Shown here piece by piece: positions 37,509 to 45,949 of a DNA stretch of 64,000 nucleotides. The stretch is from Glandiceps talaboti. Taxonomy: Eukaryota > Hemichordata > Enteropneusta > Spengelidae. The number at the start of each line of letters is the position of its first letter. Position 1 is the first letter of the stretch. The stretch lies in NCBI RefSeq assembly GCF_964340395.1, contig NC_135561.1:3176501-3240500 (forward strand). The letters run 5' to 3'. Below the pieces are notes generated by a model. It did not search any database. It was not told the origin of the DNA and saw nothing but the letters and a program-made list of their open reading frames with translations. The position numbers and the translations under genes are program-made.

Positions 37509-40500
37509 ATGCACACTGCTAATACATGTTAAAATCTTAAACAAAGTGAAATAAAACATGAATCTTACATAGCGTGTTGTCTTTTAGTCTATTCAAGGTA
37601 TGATATCGGCAAGTGAGAAAGACCATGTACTGGGAACCTCAGGAATAATCTTAGCATTACCACCTATAGTTAACCAACATGAAAATGTAAGTACTTTGGT
37701 GTTAATTTTATGTTGAGAACAGTGAATATAACAAATCCCAAGATACTTTACTGCTATTCCCCACTTTGATTATGGTAGAAGGTATATATGTATCACCCGA
37801 TTTTCTCTCTGTTACTAAATTTTCTTTTACATTTGCAGAGATGTGGTCAAGAAAGCATTTTATACAGTTTTGCTCTCTGGTAGAGGTGTTCCTGGTGTAA
37901 ATGTAGCAATTTTTGCTAATTTTGAAAGTAGTATTGTTGACACATGTACCTCGGAGCCATTGGCACAATAAATTTGTCAGCATCAATATTGATCATATGT
38001 GCCTCAGAGCCATTGACATATTTTGACTGTACGATTCACATTTTGTCCTTAGGATTATTGGTCATGTTGTCGAAGAAGACTGGGTAGTCTGTTATATAAC
38101 AAGCCATCCATACCAGCTGTACCCCTAGTTATCCTGCTCCTAGACTGGCCACCTACTAGTAGTATCCAGTATAAATGTGTACAAGGGTTAGATTTAGATA
38201 CACACAAACAACATGGTTTAATATCTGTCTACAGTGTTGTACCTATCAGTTCAGATGTACTAGACTCAATGACTCAACAACAGGTAAGAAATGTGAATTA
38301 AAGGCCAGGGTTTCAATCCCAGGTTCTCACATTTGTGTTATCATATCAGTTAAAGGCCAGGGTTTCAATCCCAGGTTCTCACATTAGTGTTATCTTATCA
38401 GTTAAAGGCCAGGGTTTCAGTCCCAGTTCTCAGATTATTGTTATCATATCAGTTAAAGGCCAGGGTTTCAATCCCAGGTTCTCACATTAGTGTTATCATA
38501 TCAGTGGAGCCATGAGAATTACCTAGGAGTGGTCTTTCATTCTTGACTAACTTGTTCTATAGCTTTGCCAAACAACTGTTTTTCACACCTAATGTTTAAT
38601 ACTTTTTCATTGTGAGCCATTAACTATTTTGCTTTAACTATTTTACTTGTCTTAATATTTATCTATTGTAAAATTAACAGAAGTACAAAAAGATACCTTA
38701 CTAAATTACACCACATAGATACACTTAATTGATGTGTCTAAAACTGTCTAGCTTTATATCATCAATTATATTATGTCTCTCAAGTTGCCAATGTTCACAT
38801 TTACATCTTAAAACTTGCAAAGTTGAAATTCAAGATCAAAATACTTCATTCATATTCTAGTACATATATTACAGTATAACACACTAATGGTGTGTACAAG
38901 CAGAGACTATTGCAGTCAGTACTAGTACAATACAGTGTGATTTGTACCTTTCAAGTTGCAATGTCATTTTGCTTCAATAGCTTCCCAGTCTGTAAGATAT
39001 GCCATGACAGGGCGCCCTCACACATCAATCAACCCCAGTGAGGGTAGAGTGACACAATGTATCTTACAATACTAGTCTGATGGCTTCTTTGATTTGTACG
39101 AACGTTTGAAGTTCTATGAAGTTGTGTATTTTATATATTACCTGGTTGTTAGTAAGTCCACAATATCATTTTAGTTTTCAGATTGCATAAGTTGGTTAGC
39201 TAAGTCGTCACCTTCCCAGCCAGTGTTGACAGCAAGTCCTTTACAAGACTACATGGAGACTGGTATCGTAGAGTACTTTATTACACCACTGCTACAACAA
39301 ACTATGCAGTATAAAGAGTACTATCAAAACCACCAGGTAAATTAATATCTTTGTTGAAATGGAAATCTCGGTAATTTTGAAATAACATTCAGTTTCATAT
39401 GTTTCTTAGTCACTACATAATTTAGTTAACAAATTTACTGATGGTGAGTGGACTGGGCTTACTCCCGTAACAAGATGACCAGGAATGTTGGTTGATAAAG
39501 ATGTATACCCAGTCCACCTTTGAGAAATGTCTCCAATTCCTTAGTGTAATCATGCCCACCAAGTATCTAGCATTGCATTTGTAAAGGTAGACAGTTTTAC
39601 CCTCAGAGGTATGGTGCCCCATGGTTGGAAGAATCCATATTCATGGGCCTGTAGTGTTTATTCATACCATAGTCATGGGTCTCCTCTTACAAATAAAACA
39701 TCCTTAGAAATGTGTAGATGCTTGGAACTGTGTATCCGTGTAAACATCCCCTGGGTAAAGTTTGTGTGTCATGTACAGTTGTTGAAACTACATTTCATCA
39801 CAGACCCAGAGAGACTAAGACTTCATACTAGTAATTAAGTTATTTTATATAAAACATACAGGATTCTAACAGGTACATAGCACTATCCAATCGAGTGTGG
39901 GGATTCTAGATACTGAATTCTATGACTTGTGTTCTATAATTACAGGATCCTAATTATAGATACATAGCACTGTCCTATCAAGTGAGGGAATTCTATGACT
40001 TGTGTTCTATAATTACAGGATCCTAATAAATACATAGCACTATTCAATCAAGTGTGGAAATACTTGACTTCAGTGATCACATCAGATGAATTAACACAGC
40101 TCTCATGGCCAATACCAGAATTTACAACACTACATAGTGAACCAGGTAAGAATTTACAACACTACATAGTGAACCAGGTAAGAACTTAAATAATTTTCAA
40201 TTTCCAGTCTTTATTACTAAGTTCAACGAAGTAGAAGTATATTATTTAATATGTGTAGTTTTGTTTCCCATACATAGCTTTGGACAGTAACGCAATTGCT
40301 GCAGTGTAGTTTATTAAATGTTTGAAAAATAATCCCATATTCTGTAGTTGCCAGATATTAGTATGTGTTAATATCATATCTGACCAATGCACCAAAGTAA
40401 TCACATGAATTTCATTGTTTTCTATACTAGTATTATAACCAACACCTAATAGTCTCTGTTACCCAGACTCTCACTGCTGGGGCTCTACTACGCGACTGTA

Positions 40501-41432
40501 CATGTCTTTCAAGTCCTGAAAAGTTGGCATTCTTCATAATTAAGGTGTATCAGTAACTTGAGACATACAAACCTGTCACGAAGGAACCTGGATCATTCAG
40601 CATGCAATGTTGGACATGAAGTATTCCCCAGAATGCACTGCTTTGGAATAGAGAGATTTGGCATTTCCTCCAACCTCTCGTCTTGGTGGTTTTGTACCAT
40701 AGCACCCCCAGCAGTGAGAGTATGGGTAACGAGAATAACACCTATGTCTTCTGTTGATAGAGATCTCATTGATATGTGTATATGGTATTTCTAGATAGGC
40801 TAAGAAACTAGTTTGGTCTGCAGATGTCATTATCACACCAAAACATATATAATGTATAATTTATCTTTGTTGACAGATTTGCCAAGGATTGGTTGGAATT
40901 CCAAGGAAACACAGACTAGTATGAGATCAGTACTGTTGTCTTGTCAGTTGCCATCACTACCATCTCTACCAGATACAGGTATGTTAGTTGCCATGACTAC
41001 TAGACACATGTATGGTAGTTGCCATGACTACTAGACAGAGGTATGTTAGTTGCCATGACTACCAGATACAGGTATGGTAGCTGCTTGATACACATGTGTT
41101 AGATACATGTATGTATGTTTCTTACTGTGACTACCACATGCAGGTATTTGTTAGTTGCTCTTACTAACTGGTACCAATGTCTTAGTTGCCATGGCTACCA
41201 CTTACAGGTATGTTAGTTGTCATCACTATGAAACACCAGAAGTTTTTCAAACCTTGCACAACCATAACATAAGTGCCTGGCTACAGGATGGCAATGTTAT
41301 CACAATGTATATTTTATATTTATTTTTTATACAGAAAATTGGTCAGATGTGTGGCAATATGTCATGACTTACATTGACAGGCTACCTAAAGCAGGACAAG
41401 ATAAAGGCGCTTTATATTCAAGGTGAGGTTGA

Positions 41433-41474
<42 letters not shown>

Positions 41475-44468
41475 GATTGGTCCTATTCTTTTCATTGCAC
41501 TTGTTCTTGTTGTCATAGTGTAATAAAGAGGAAGGAGGTGGAACAGATATGCTATCATTCTAATACAACACTTAGTAATCTAATAGTATTGCAGACATAG
41601 TATAGTCAGACAACATCAAGCATTTTCTAGCTCTCCACAAAGTGGAAATTTCATTGCCCAATCTTTATGCTGACATGTCTTGTTTCTACATTAATATTTT
41701 AAGAGTCAAGTGGCTGATGAACAGAGCATATGAGGAATATCAATATTCAGATTTACTGGCCATGACTGATTACAGTGAAAAATCTGTGTGGAAGTATGTG
41801 CCCTGGAACCTGATTATAGAAGCCTGTGTTGGGTTTGTGATGACAAGTGTGACCAAACTATTGCCAGGTACATATAGTATATGAAACAGTCATTACAAGC
41901 TATGTGTCATACATTGGATTATAGAAAATAATGTGCATGTGGGGTTTTTTTTATCTGGAATTGGCTATTCCTAGGAAATAAAGATATTTCCATGAATAAA
42001 GTTGAAGGTGATTGGTGATTGGATAAACAATTTGAATATTTCATAATTTGACCAATTACAGTTTATGTATTACAGGTATTTAACATAAGTGACTTTATGT
42101 GTGTTGCATGTATATTGCGTCAGTTGTAACTGAGTATATCATATAAAGTAACGACAGCTATTGATTTGAAAGTTTTTTAACGATCACAACAAGTTACAAA
42201 AGGTTGCTTGCTTATCGTTCATTGCCTAACATAAATTTAGAAGTTATCATGGTATTTCATAGTGGTTTCTTTTCATACTTCAGAGAATGTATAAAGAAAA
42301 TTACGAAATGGTAAATGTACTTCTAAAAACACTAGAGTGAGAAAAGACAGTGAGAAACATTGATTTATAGTTTATTGTCATTACTTTAAAAATTCTGACG
42401 TAATGTTTTCTTTATTGTTTTTCAGATGACACAACCCAAAGGGATATCATATGGGTATATTACTACCAGGACCAACTAAAGCGATTTCATCCACCAGTAC
42501 TACCATTAGTGACTGCACATGATTTAGAACAGTAAGTTGGGTTATCAGTGGCTGGCTGAGTGTCTAAATCATTTGCCTCTTATCATTGCAGTCAGAGTTT
42601 GAGTCGAAGTCTTGGTTGATTAAATTTACCACACTGTGAGAATAGAGTTTATTAGTTAGACTCTACCACACAATGCAGGTTTTACCTGCAGTGGGTACTC
42701 TGGTTTTCTCCTTCATTAAAGGTGAACACCACTCCAGGAAATAGAGACATTTTTATAAAGTGTTGGTCTTGGAGTCATTTCATTATTTTACATCATCTAC
42801 AATTACTTGTGATTTCAGAGAAACATCAAGTTGATCTTGTGCCTTTATAGGGTATCTTTGCTATGGACTATTGCATGATGGGAGTCAACAGAAATAATAT
42901 ATGCATGGTTGCACAATGAATATTCATCAGAGATATTTTACGCTGAAGGGAATAAATTTTAGCCCTTGGTTTTTTTAAGTATAATTTGTAAAAGAATTAC
43001 ATCAAACATGAAATCTTACCTTGAACTTTGATAATCAGTTGACATCATTCATTTCAGAGACAGAGAGGAGCACACAATAATCGAACAACAGAGTACAGAT
43101 AGACTCCCTAGCACAACAGAAGAAGCACCAAGTAAAGCAATCCCAGTCAAGCTGAGGGGTCAGAGTCCTCAACTTAATCAAACTATTTCATCAATAAAGG
43201 ATCTTGAACAGAAAATGTTAGAAGAGAAAACCCAGGCTGACAGGTGATTTGTTTATACTATGTGATTAAAAATAAACTGTAACTGTAAACTCTGATCATA
43301 ACCAAAGTATTTGTAAACATGGTCGCCATCTATTTTGCTCAAAACAGTGAAAAATGAGAAAACAAAATAATCATTTTCTAATCATGCAGTACTAGTATGA
43401 CAGTAGTCCTGAAAACAGTGATGTTATTGACATGGTGTTTATTTTCATGTTCTAGTTATGACCAGCAGTTACGTCGATGGTTGGAAGAAGAACCATATAT
43501 ACCAGCACCAAATGTACATACCTCTACAACACCCATACCGAGAGTAAGTACAGTGTACAGTTTGTCAACACCTGATATTTGTATCCTATGAATATAGACA
43601 TATATTATTGTGTGTGTGTGGGGGGGGGGGGGGGGGGGGGGGCTGTTCATCAGAAATAGGTGATGATAACAGTGTGTTTGCTAAGGTTGGGGAACCCTGG
43701 TATCTGAAAGAAGGAGTGTGGTAAAACTGACATCGTTTCCAATACATTATACCATAATTTTTGTGGGAAACCACACTAAAATGACAGGGGATATCAGGTA
43801 CATTTTACCTGCTCACTGCCCTTAATAAATATACTGGTATGGAACCCTGATAAAATGACGCAGAAATTTAGGTACAATTTGACCTGCTTACTGCCCTTAA
43901 CAAAAACACTGCTGATACATAGGAGAAATGCTTATAGGCCAGAGTGCCAATCACAGATTCTAACATCTTATCAATTGTTCTATAGCTCTGCTAGACAACT
44001 GCTTTCATACCTAGATTTTAAACCTACATTGTACCCTGTTTTATTTTGACATAAAACTTATATGCCGTCAAGAAATTTAAAGTCACCATCTTGTCTGGTT
44101 TTTTCATGGTACAAAGTTTTACATGACATCTGTCATTTAAATATTATACCTTAGTCTTAGTGTAGGGTCAGAGCTGTGCTGGTACCTGTCGACCATTTTA
44201 CATATTTCACTGGGCAGAAAAAAAATAAAAAAATTCATGTGAATTTGCAACAAGGAAGAGTTTATTGGTGTCCGTAACTAATGTATAGTTCTCTATCCTC
44301 TCTTTCTTTTCAAATCCATAGCATGTTTCCCATAAGGAGTCACAGAGAACAGAATGTAGAGATGGTAGCATAGAGGAGAAGATACAAGAATTAGAACAAC
44401 AACTGAATGAAAGTAGAAGAGCTGAAAATCTATCTGAGATGACTCTCAATACATGGCTGTACTACTAG
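19105..44468 (+). CDS. MCM3AP: Germinal-centre associated nuclear protein (GANP/MCM3AP), complete
   Basis: I assembled 33 exons with consensus splice sites and continuous phase: 5067 nt, 1688 aa (human 1980 aa). The order is a basic N-terminus, an RRM (~196-275), a Ser/Thr/Lys linker, the SAC3/GANP domain (~400-740), a Pro/Ala linker, helical CID (~825-1005), the large C-terminal MCM3AP domain (~1005-1640) and a short coiled-coil tail. Exon coordinates are in the segment entries. GANP scaffolds TREX-2 (with ENY2, PCID2, SEM1/DSS1 and centrins) at the nuclear basket for mRNA export; the vertebrate protein is also reported to acetylate MCM3. The start is the ATG in aaaacATGAG, followed by a 10-codon first exon. 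Unlike the vertebrate protein, the N-terminus has only about three FG dipeptides. Several introns carry splice-site minisatellites, and the stop codon lies in one. The head-to-head neighbour is NUP42. Confidence 0.93.
19445..19500. repeat. Poly-C plus (CA)n microsatellite
   Basis: A run of C residues passes into a CA repeat in MCM3AP intron 1. Confidence 0.9.
19950..20019. mobile_element. 70-bp MITE, family D
   Basis: The ends tagtcctgcttgcagacgg and acaagcaggacta are inverted repeats. The flanks tcttcatcc and tcttcaccc form a near-identical direct repeat. It lies in MCM3AP intron 2. Confidence 0.75.
21425..21625 (+). mobile_element. Dispersed element, family F (copy 1)
   Basis: Starting near ttaggccaaataaa, it runs ggttccagttaccctaccc, cacctagtttttcac, agtaataaaatca and aaaactgttctt in the same order as 46905-47097. 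A partial inverted copy of the ggttcc end (aatcggaaccacacaa) follows at about 21755. It is non-coding and lies in MCM3AP intron 3. Confidence 0.65.
21840..22319. mobile_element. 480-bp foldback element with 8-bp TSD (hAT-like)
   Basis: Two arms of about 220 bp are near-perfect inverted copies. Both begin gtgtgaagccaccatcat and run through ttcacctctaggctcaatct, agtcttccgaatgggtacg and gattgtgattactt. The flanking direct repeats are atgtaaat at 21832-21839 and 22320-22327. Each arm also contains an internal inverted block around the gatggcttcacac word. There is no transposase. The RNA of MCM3AP intron 3 could fold into a very long hairpin here. Confidence 0.9.
22346..23411 (+). CDS. MCM3AP: MCM3AP exons 4-5, RRM domain
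   Basis: Exons 22346-22533 and 23309-23411 encode residues ~182-278. The peptide shows an RRM layout: beta1 VSLRLKEIP, a helix around [11 protein letters not shown], beta2 RVKRIYPNP, beta3 [10 protein letters not shown], helix [10 protein letters not shown], and beta4 [12 protein letters not shown] orthologues carry an RRM-like fold just before the SAC3 domain. The aromatic RNP residues are partly retained (TYF in beta3). RNA binding is inferred. Confidence 0.88.
23496..23724. repeat. (ATAC)n and (CA)n microsatellites
   Basis: An ATAC tetranucleotide run (about 23505-23575) and a CA run (about 23638-23724) lie in MCM3AP intron 5. The overlapping open frames are artefacts. Confidence 0.95.
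23868..24393 (+). CDS. MCM3AP: MCM3AP exons 6-7, linker before SAC3
   Basis: Exons 23868-24098 and 24301-24393 encode residues ~279-386. Exon 6 is Thr/Ser/Lys-rich ([19 protein letters not shown]) and probably disordered. Exon 7 is helical ([20 protein letters not shown]) and matches the conserved segment leading into the SAC3 core in GANP proteins, where the chain wraps around the PCID2-SEM1 partners in yeast Sac3. Junction phases (1 and 1) are consistent on both sides. Confidence 0.85.
24838..25215. mobile_element. 378-bp MULE-like MITE, family G (copy 1)
   Basis: The inverted ends tagactctcttacag and gtgagagagtcta continue inward through ccctcggagcttcgctt, tgtactgtgcgccctcat and cgttgacgtgtgactg. 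The flanks are a perfect 9-bp direct repeat, gtttttgat, at 24829-24837 and 25216-25224. A related copy with its own 9-bp duplication is at 58078-58378. A 9-bp TSD with long TIRs is typical of Mutator-like elements. It is non-autonomous and lies in MCM3AP intron 7. Confidence 0.88.
25426..31218 (+). CDS. MCM3AP: MCM3AP exons 8-14, SAC3/GANP domain
   Basis: Exons 25426-25565, 26155-26229, 27019-27227, 28091-28297, 29771-29884, 30289-30451 and 31069-31218 encode residues 387-739. The signature [16 protein letters not shown] (Cys403, Cys407) opens the SAC3 domain. It is followed by [48 protein letters not shown] and [20 protein letters not shown], all classic for the family. In exon 13, [18 protein letters not shown] continues the PCI-like winged-helix part. 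This domain binds PCID2 and SEM1 in TREX-2 and contacts mRNA. The exon 11 donor is followed by a 79-bp array of duplicated donors. Confidence 0.93.
25634..25747. mobile_element. About 114-bp MITE in MCM3AP intron 8
   Basis: The inverted ends aaaatttctactcacag and ctgtgagtagaaatttt enclose ~65 bp of non-coding sequence. The small size and perfect ends indicate a MITE. I could not read a clear target duplication. Confidence 0.75.
26590..26690 (+). mobile_element. tRNA-derived SINE fragment
   Basis: A tRNA-like head is visible: an A-box-like tggagctcaatggcatg and, about 50 nt on, a B-box-like ccaggttcaaaatc. The sequence is not a functional tRNA because the arms do not pair fully. It lies in MCM3AP intron 9. 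Confidence 0.5.
27245..27690 (+). mobile_element. Dispersed repeat with tatagcgctttccc head, family H
   Basis: The block runs from atatagcgctttccc and tcaaagtgctttacaat through ctccctgggaagcatacaat, cctaccaggtcctc and gggttgac to gggctcgaacgtgcaacc, where a B-box-like word ends it. A diverged relative sits at 54150-54480. Part of the end (gattccaagccagcca) is locally duplicated at 27625. It is probably a SINE or non-autonomous retroelement and lies in MCM3AP intron 10. Confidence 0.6.
27946..28012. repeat. Facing poly-C and poly-G tracts
   Basis: A C run of about 12 nt (27946-27957) is followed ~35 nt later by a G run of about 20 nt (27993-28012). The two can pair into a hairpin. The G run ends only ~80 nt upstream of the MCM3AP exon 11 acceptor. 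Confidence 0.85.
28265..28930 (+). repeat. 79-bp minisatellite carrying eight copies of the MCM3AP exon-11 splice donor
   Basis: Each unit contains the last ~30 nt of exon 11 (aaactaaatgaaggagatat then ttttaag) and a gtaggt or gtaagt donor. Donor GT positions are 28298, 28377, 28456, 28535, 28614, 28693, 28772 and 28851, all 79 bp apart. A ninth copy (near 28930) has lost the donor consensus. The first belongs to the complete exon. Using a decoy would shift the frame and add stops. Confidence 0.95.
29045..29090. repeat. TTGTAA short tandem repeat
   Basis: About five copies of attgtaattgtaa-type sequence in MCM3AP intron 11. Confidence 0.6.
29120..29245 (-). mobile_element. Dispersed repeat, family A (minus orientation)
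   Basis: On the minus strand it reads ttaaaggccagggtttcaat, cccaggttcttgcattagtg and tcatcttatct. This is the same head as the four tandem heads at 38300-38480. Confidence 0.65.
29455..29520. repeat. (TTCC)n microsatellite
   Basis: Short CTTC/TTCC tandem run with degenerate flanks in MCM3AP intron 11. Confidence 0.8.
29906..30162. repeat. TG/TCTG-rich and (ATAC)n microsatellites
   Basis: A TGTC/TGTG stretch, a TG run (30049-30078) and an ATAC run (30107-30160) follow the MCM3AP exon 12 donor directly. The open frames are artefacts. Confidence 0.95.
30455..30620 (+). repeat. About 35-bp degenerate tandem repeat after MCM3AP exon 13
   Basis: Units built on aagtatttagctggta are repeated about five times, beginning a few bases after the exon 13 donor (gt at 30452). 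Copies contain ggtaac/ggtacc but no strong decoy donor. Confidence 0.7.
31339..31902 (+). CDS. MCM3AP: MCM3AP exons 15-16, Pro/Ala linker
   Basis: Exons 31339-31441 and 31751-31902 encode residues ~740-824. Exon 15 ([20 protein letters not shown]) closes the SAC3 region. Exon 16 has a [18 protein letters not shown] stretch made of CCNGCN repeats, which separates SAC3 from CID. The run is a plausible site of length variation. Junction phases are 0, 1 and 0. Confidence 0.88.
32434..32757. mobile_element. Foldback element with a (TGTTG)n-like array in MCM3AP intron 16
   Basis: The left arm atcaacatgaacttaaactt then ttgaaacac is the near-perfect inverse of the right arm at 32727-32757. An inner pair (gtgaaagcaaagctgaaac against ttcagttttgctttcact) confirms a nested foldback. 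The right arm is split by about 150 bp of TGTTG/TGTCG simple repeat (32575-32728). Confidence 0.8.
32809..34524 (+). CDS. MCM3AP: MCM3AP exons 17-19, CID (ENY2/centrin-binding) helix
   Basis: Exons 32809-33020, 33817-33942 and 34321-34524 encode residues ~825-1005. The sequence is almost entirely helical and acidic/basic alternating ([54 protein letters not shown]). This is the Sac3 CID-like region, which in TREX-2 forms a long helix wrapped by ENY2 chains and a centrin. The repeated pattern of [22 protein letters not shown] and IAREVI looks like successive ENY2-binding turns; stoichiometry is inference. Confidence 0.88.
33338..33390. repeat. GGT repeat plus poly-G tract
   Basis: (GGT)n runs into a long G tract in MCM3AP intron 17. 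The short poly-Gly frame here is an artefact. Confidence 0.9.
33575..33735 (+). mobile_element. Dispersed repeat, family A
   Basis: A relatively complete copy: cattcccaggttcttgtatt, agtgttatcttatcagtgga, ggattattcttttgttttgg, tctatagctctaccagacaa and cacacctagatttat. It lies in MCM3AP intron 17, close to the exon 18 acceptor. Confidence 0.7.
34750..34930. repeat. (AT)n and (AGAC)n microsatellites
   Basis: A short AT run (34757-34772) and a pure AGAC run of 12 or more units (34876-34924) lie in MCM3AP intron 19, the latter about 60 nt before exon 20. Confidence 0.95.
34987..42531 (+). CDS. MCM3AP: MCM3AP exons 20-30, large C-terminal domain
   Basis: Exons are 34987-35181, 36322-36607, 37059-37130, 37588-37686, 38053-38283, 39175-39336, 40019-40145, 40877-40978, 41335-41422, 41704-41867 and 42426-42531, covering residues ~1005-1549. 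Recognisable segments are [45 protein letters not shown] (exon 24), [17 protein letters not shown] (exon 25) and [19 protein letters not shown] (exon 29). This is the metazoan MCM3AP-type C-terminal region, absent from yeast Sac3 and credited in mammals with MCM3 acetylation; I did not identify catalytic residues. The boundaries of exons 26 and 27 are repeated in tandem, making the donor and acceptor choice there less certain. All junction phases agree. Confidence 0.88.
35182..36321 (+). other. MCM3AP intron 20, satellite-filled
   Basis: The first 320 bp are unremarkable. The rest is dominated by the 84-bp satellite at 35505-36238. No exon candidate was seen here. Confidence 0.7.
35505..36238. 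repeat. 84-bp satellite, about 8.7 copies
   Basis: The unit contains gactgccatagagggcgctg, tatactaccagtatttgcat, cccctcatccctgtatacga and ttcaatgacgtagacttgtc. Because 84 is a multiple of three and one frame lacks stops, a 198-codon open frame runs through it. The frame is a by-product of the period, not evidence of a gene. Each unit carries agaggg(c/t/a)(g/a)ct, and the first begins ccacaagagggca, a fair match to the CTCF core. Confidence 0.93.
36650..36957. repeat. (ATGT)n microsatellite
   Basis: About 300 bp of TATG/TGTA tetranucleotide repeat in MCM3AP intron 21. Open frames on both strands are artefacts. Confidence 0.97.
37140..37310 (+). mobile_element. Dispersed repeat, family A
   Basis: It contains cacattagtgttatcttatc, attcttttgttctggac, caactttttctata and taattttaatgctg in the family order. 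It directly follows the exon 22 donor. Confidence 0.65.
37366..37502. repeat. (TG)n microsatellites
   Basis: Two TG runs (37366-37401 and 37468-37500) in MCM3AP intron 22. Confidence 0.95.
38300..38610 (+). mobile_element. Family A element with a four-fold tandem head
   Basis: The head ttaaaggccagggtttcaat followed by cccaggttctcaca is repeated four times at ~55-60 bp. After that comes one body (ctatagctttgccaaacaac, tttttcacacctaatgttta). The array starts about 17 bp after the exon 24 donor of MCM3AP. Confidence 0.75.
39858..40045 (+). repeat. Three tandem copies of the MCM3AP exon-26 acceptor region
   Basis: The acceptor plus first ~30 nt of exon 26 (acaggatcctaa, tacatagcact, caatcaagtg) occurs three times, with AG ends at 39861, 39945 and 40018. 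Only the last copy continues into the full exon and keeps the frame. The upstream copies retain acag but have substitutions. Confidence 0.85.
40117..40187 (+). repeat. Tandem copy of the MCM3AP exon-26 donor
   Basis: The exon end aatttacaacactacatagt then gaaccag|gtaag is repeated once, 32 bp further on. This gives two identical donors with GT at 40146 and 40178. Confidence 0.9.
40948..41225 (+). repeat. About 31-bp degenerate repeat seeded on the MCM3AP exon-27 donor
   Basis: Units combine (gt)tgccat(c/g)actac with cagatacag|gtatgt. GTATG words follow the true donor (40979) at 41009, 41041 and 41072, and more diverged copies end near 41139 and 41205. The copy at 41072 retains the exonic ccagatacag sequence. 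Confidence 0.75.
41432..41475. repeat. (TTG)n microsatellite
   Basis: About 14 TTG trinucleotides just after the MCM3AP exon 28 donor. Confidence 0.95.
42545..42725 (+). mobile_element. tRNA-derived SINE
   Basis: An A-box-like tggctggctgagtgtc and a B-box-like gagtttgagtcgaag lie ~45 nt apart. A body with gtgggtactctggttttctc, a word common in animal SINE tails, follows. It lies in MCM3AP intron 30. Confidence 0.55.
43058..44468 (+). CDS. MCM3AP: MCM3AP exons 31-33, C-terminal tail and stop
   Basis: Exons 43058-43243, 43456-43543 and 44322-44468 encode residues ~1549-1688. The tail is charged and coiled-coil-like ([48 protein letters not shown]). It ends [11 protein letters not shown] and then TAG. 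The final ~12 codons are the first unit of the 40-bp minisatellite that follows, so the present C-terminus may itself be repeat-derived. Confidence 0.82.
43617..43643. repeat. Poly-G tract
   Basis: Long G run after a short TG repeat in MCM3AP intron 32, capable of G-quadruplex formation in the transcript. Confidence 0.95.
43915..44040 (+). mobile_element. Dispersed repeat, family A
   Basis: A diverged copy: ataggccagagtgccaatca, acatcttatcaattg, ttctatagctctgctagaca and catacctagattttaaacct. Confidence 0.6.
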
Positions 44469-45290
44469 ACACTCTGAGATGACTCTCAATACATGGCTGT
44501 ACTACTAGACACTCTGAGATGACTCTCAATACATGGCTGTACTACTAGACACTCTGAGATGACTCTCAATACATGGCTGTAATACTAGACACTCTGAGAT
44601 GACTCAATACATGGATGTACTACTAGACACTCTGAGATGACTCTCAATACATGGCTGTAATACTAGACACTCTGAGATGACTCTCAATACATGGCTGTAC
44701 TACTAGACATTCTGAGATGACTCTCAATACATGGCTGTACTACTAGACATTCTGAGATGACTCTCAATACATGGCTGTACTACTAGACATTCTGAGATGA
44801 CTCTCAATACATGGCTGTACTACTAGACACTCTGAGATGACTCAATACATGGCTGTATTAGACACTGAGATGACTCTCAATACATGGCTGTACTACTAGA
44901 CATTCTGAGATGACTCTCAATACATGGCTGTACTACTAGACATTCTGAGATGACTCTCAATACATGGCTGTACTACTAGACATTCTGAGATGACTCTCAA
45001 TACATGGCTGTACTACTAGACACTCTGAGATGACTCAATACATGGCTGTATTAGACACTGAGATGACTCTCAATACATGGCTGTACTACTAGACACTGTG
45101 AGATGACTCTCAATACATGGCTATACTGCTAGACACTCTGAGATGACTCTCAATACGTGGCTGTACTACTAGACACTCTGAGATGACTCTCAATACATGG
45201 CTGTACTACTAGACACTCTGGGATGACTCTCAATACATGGCTGTACTACTAGACACTCTGAGATGACTCTCAATATTACATAGCTGTACT
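44430..45290 (+). repeat. 40-bp minisatellite spanning the MCM3AP stop codon, about 21 copies
   Basis: The unit is ctctgagatgactctcaata followed by catggctgtactactagaca. The first copy encodes the last residues and the TAG stop of MCM3AP, and the rest forms the start of the 3' UTR. Some units are shortened by 4-9 bp. Because 40 is not a multiple of three, the frames differ between copies. Confidence 0.95.
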
Positions 45291-45549
45291 ACTGTTAACA
45301 CAATTTCCAATCAAACAGAATATTATTGTGAAGCTGAGATTGAGAATTTTTCCTGATAAAGATATTCAGCCAGAGTATGATGGAACACACTTCAATCATT
45401 GTTGTAAAAAAATCAATAAAATAGTCAAGGATCCCAATTTTCAAACACAATGTAGCATATATAATATATTGATATTATGCTAGAGGTAGTACAATGAGCA
45501 ATTGCTAATAGTACTACAGATGTAGTTCACTTTTACGATATAATAGCTG

Positions 45550-45720
45550 GGTAAACCAGTATATCACAGTACCATACATTTGACCATGCATTCTCAACAA
45601 GAACTAAATTACAGTTGCAGATTTGAGACAATAAAGCTGAGTGAACCAATACAGTACCGTATGATACCTTTGACCATGCATTCTCAACAAGAACTAACTA
45701 CAGGTGCAGATTTGAGACCA
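45550..45720 (+). repeat. Tandem duplication, unit about 90 bp
   Basis: The block tttgaccatgcattctcaac then aagaactaa and gcagatttgagac occurs at about 45580 and 45670. It lies in the probable 3' UTR or flank of MCM3AP. Confidence 0.8.
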
Positions 45721-45949
45721 AAAGATACAAGAGTTTTATTTTCTACTGAGATTTTTATAAATGTTTTCTGAGTAAATAAATATACAATTTACTGAAATAA
45801 ATAAAAATAAATTTGCTATCATTTTGGAGTATTTACATAAGTTCATCTACTCTACCAGTTATAGATGATATGATATGCGATGACAACCCTGGAAGTCTAA
45901 CAAGTAGTACTATGGTTTCTTGTCCTTCAATAGTTCCTGGTACCTGTCA

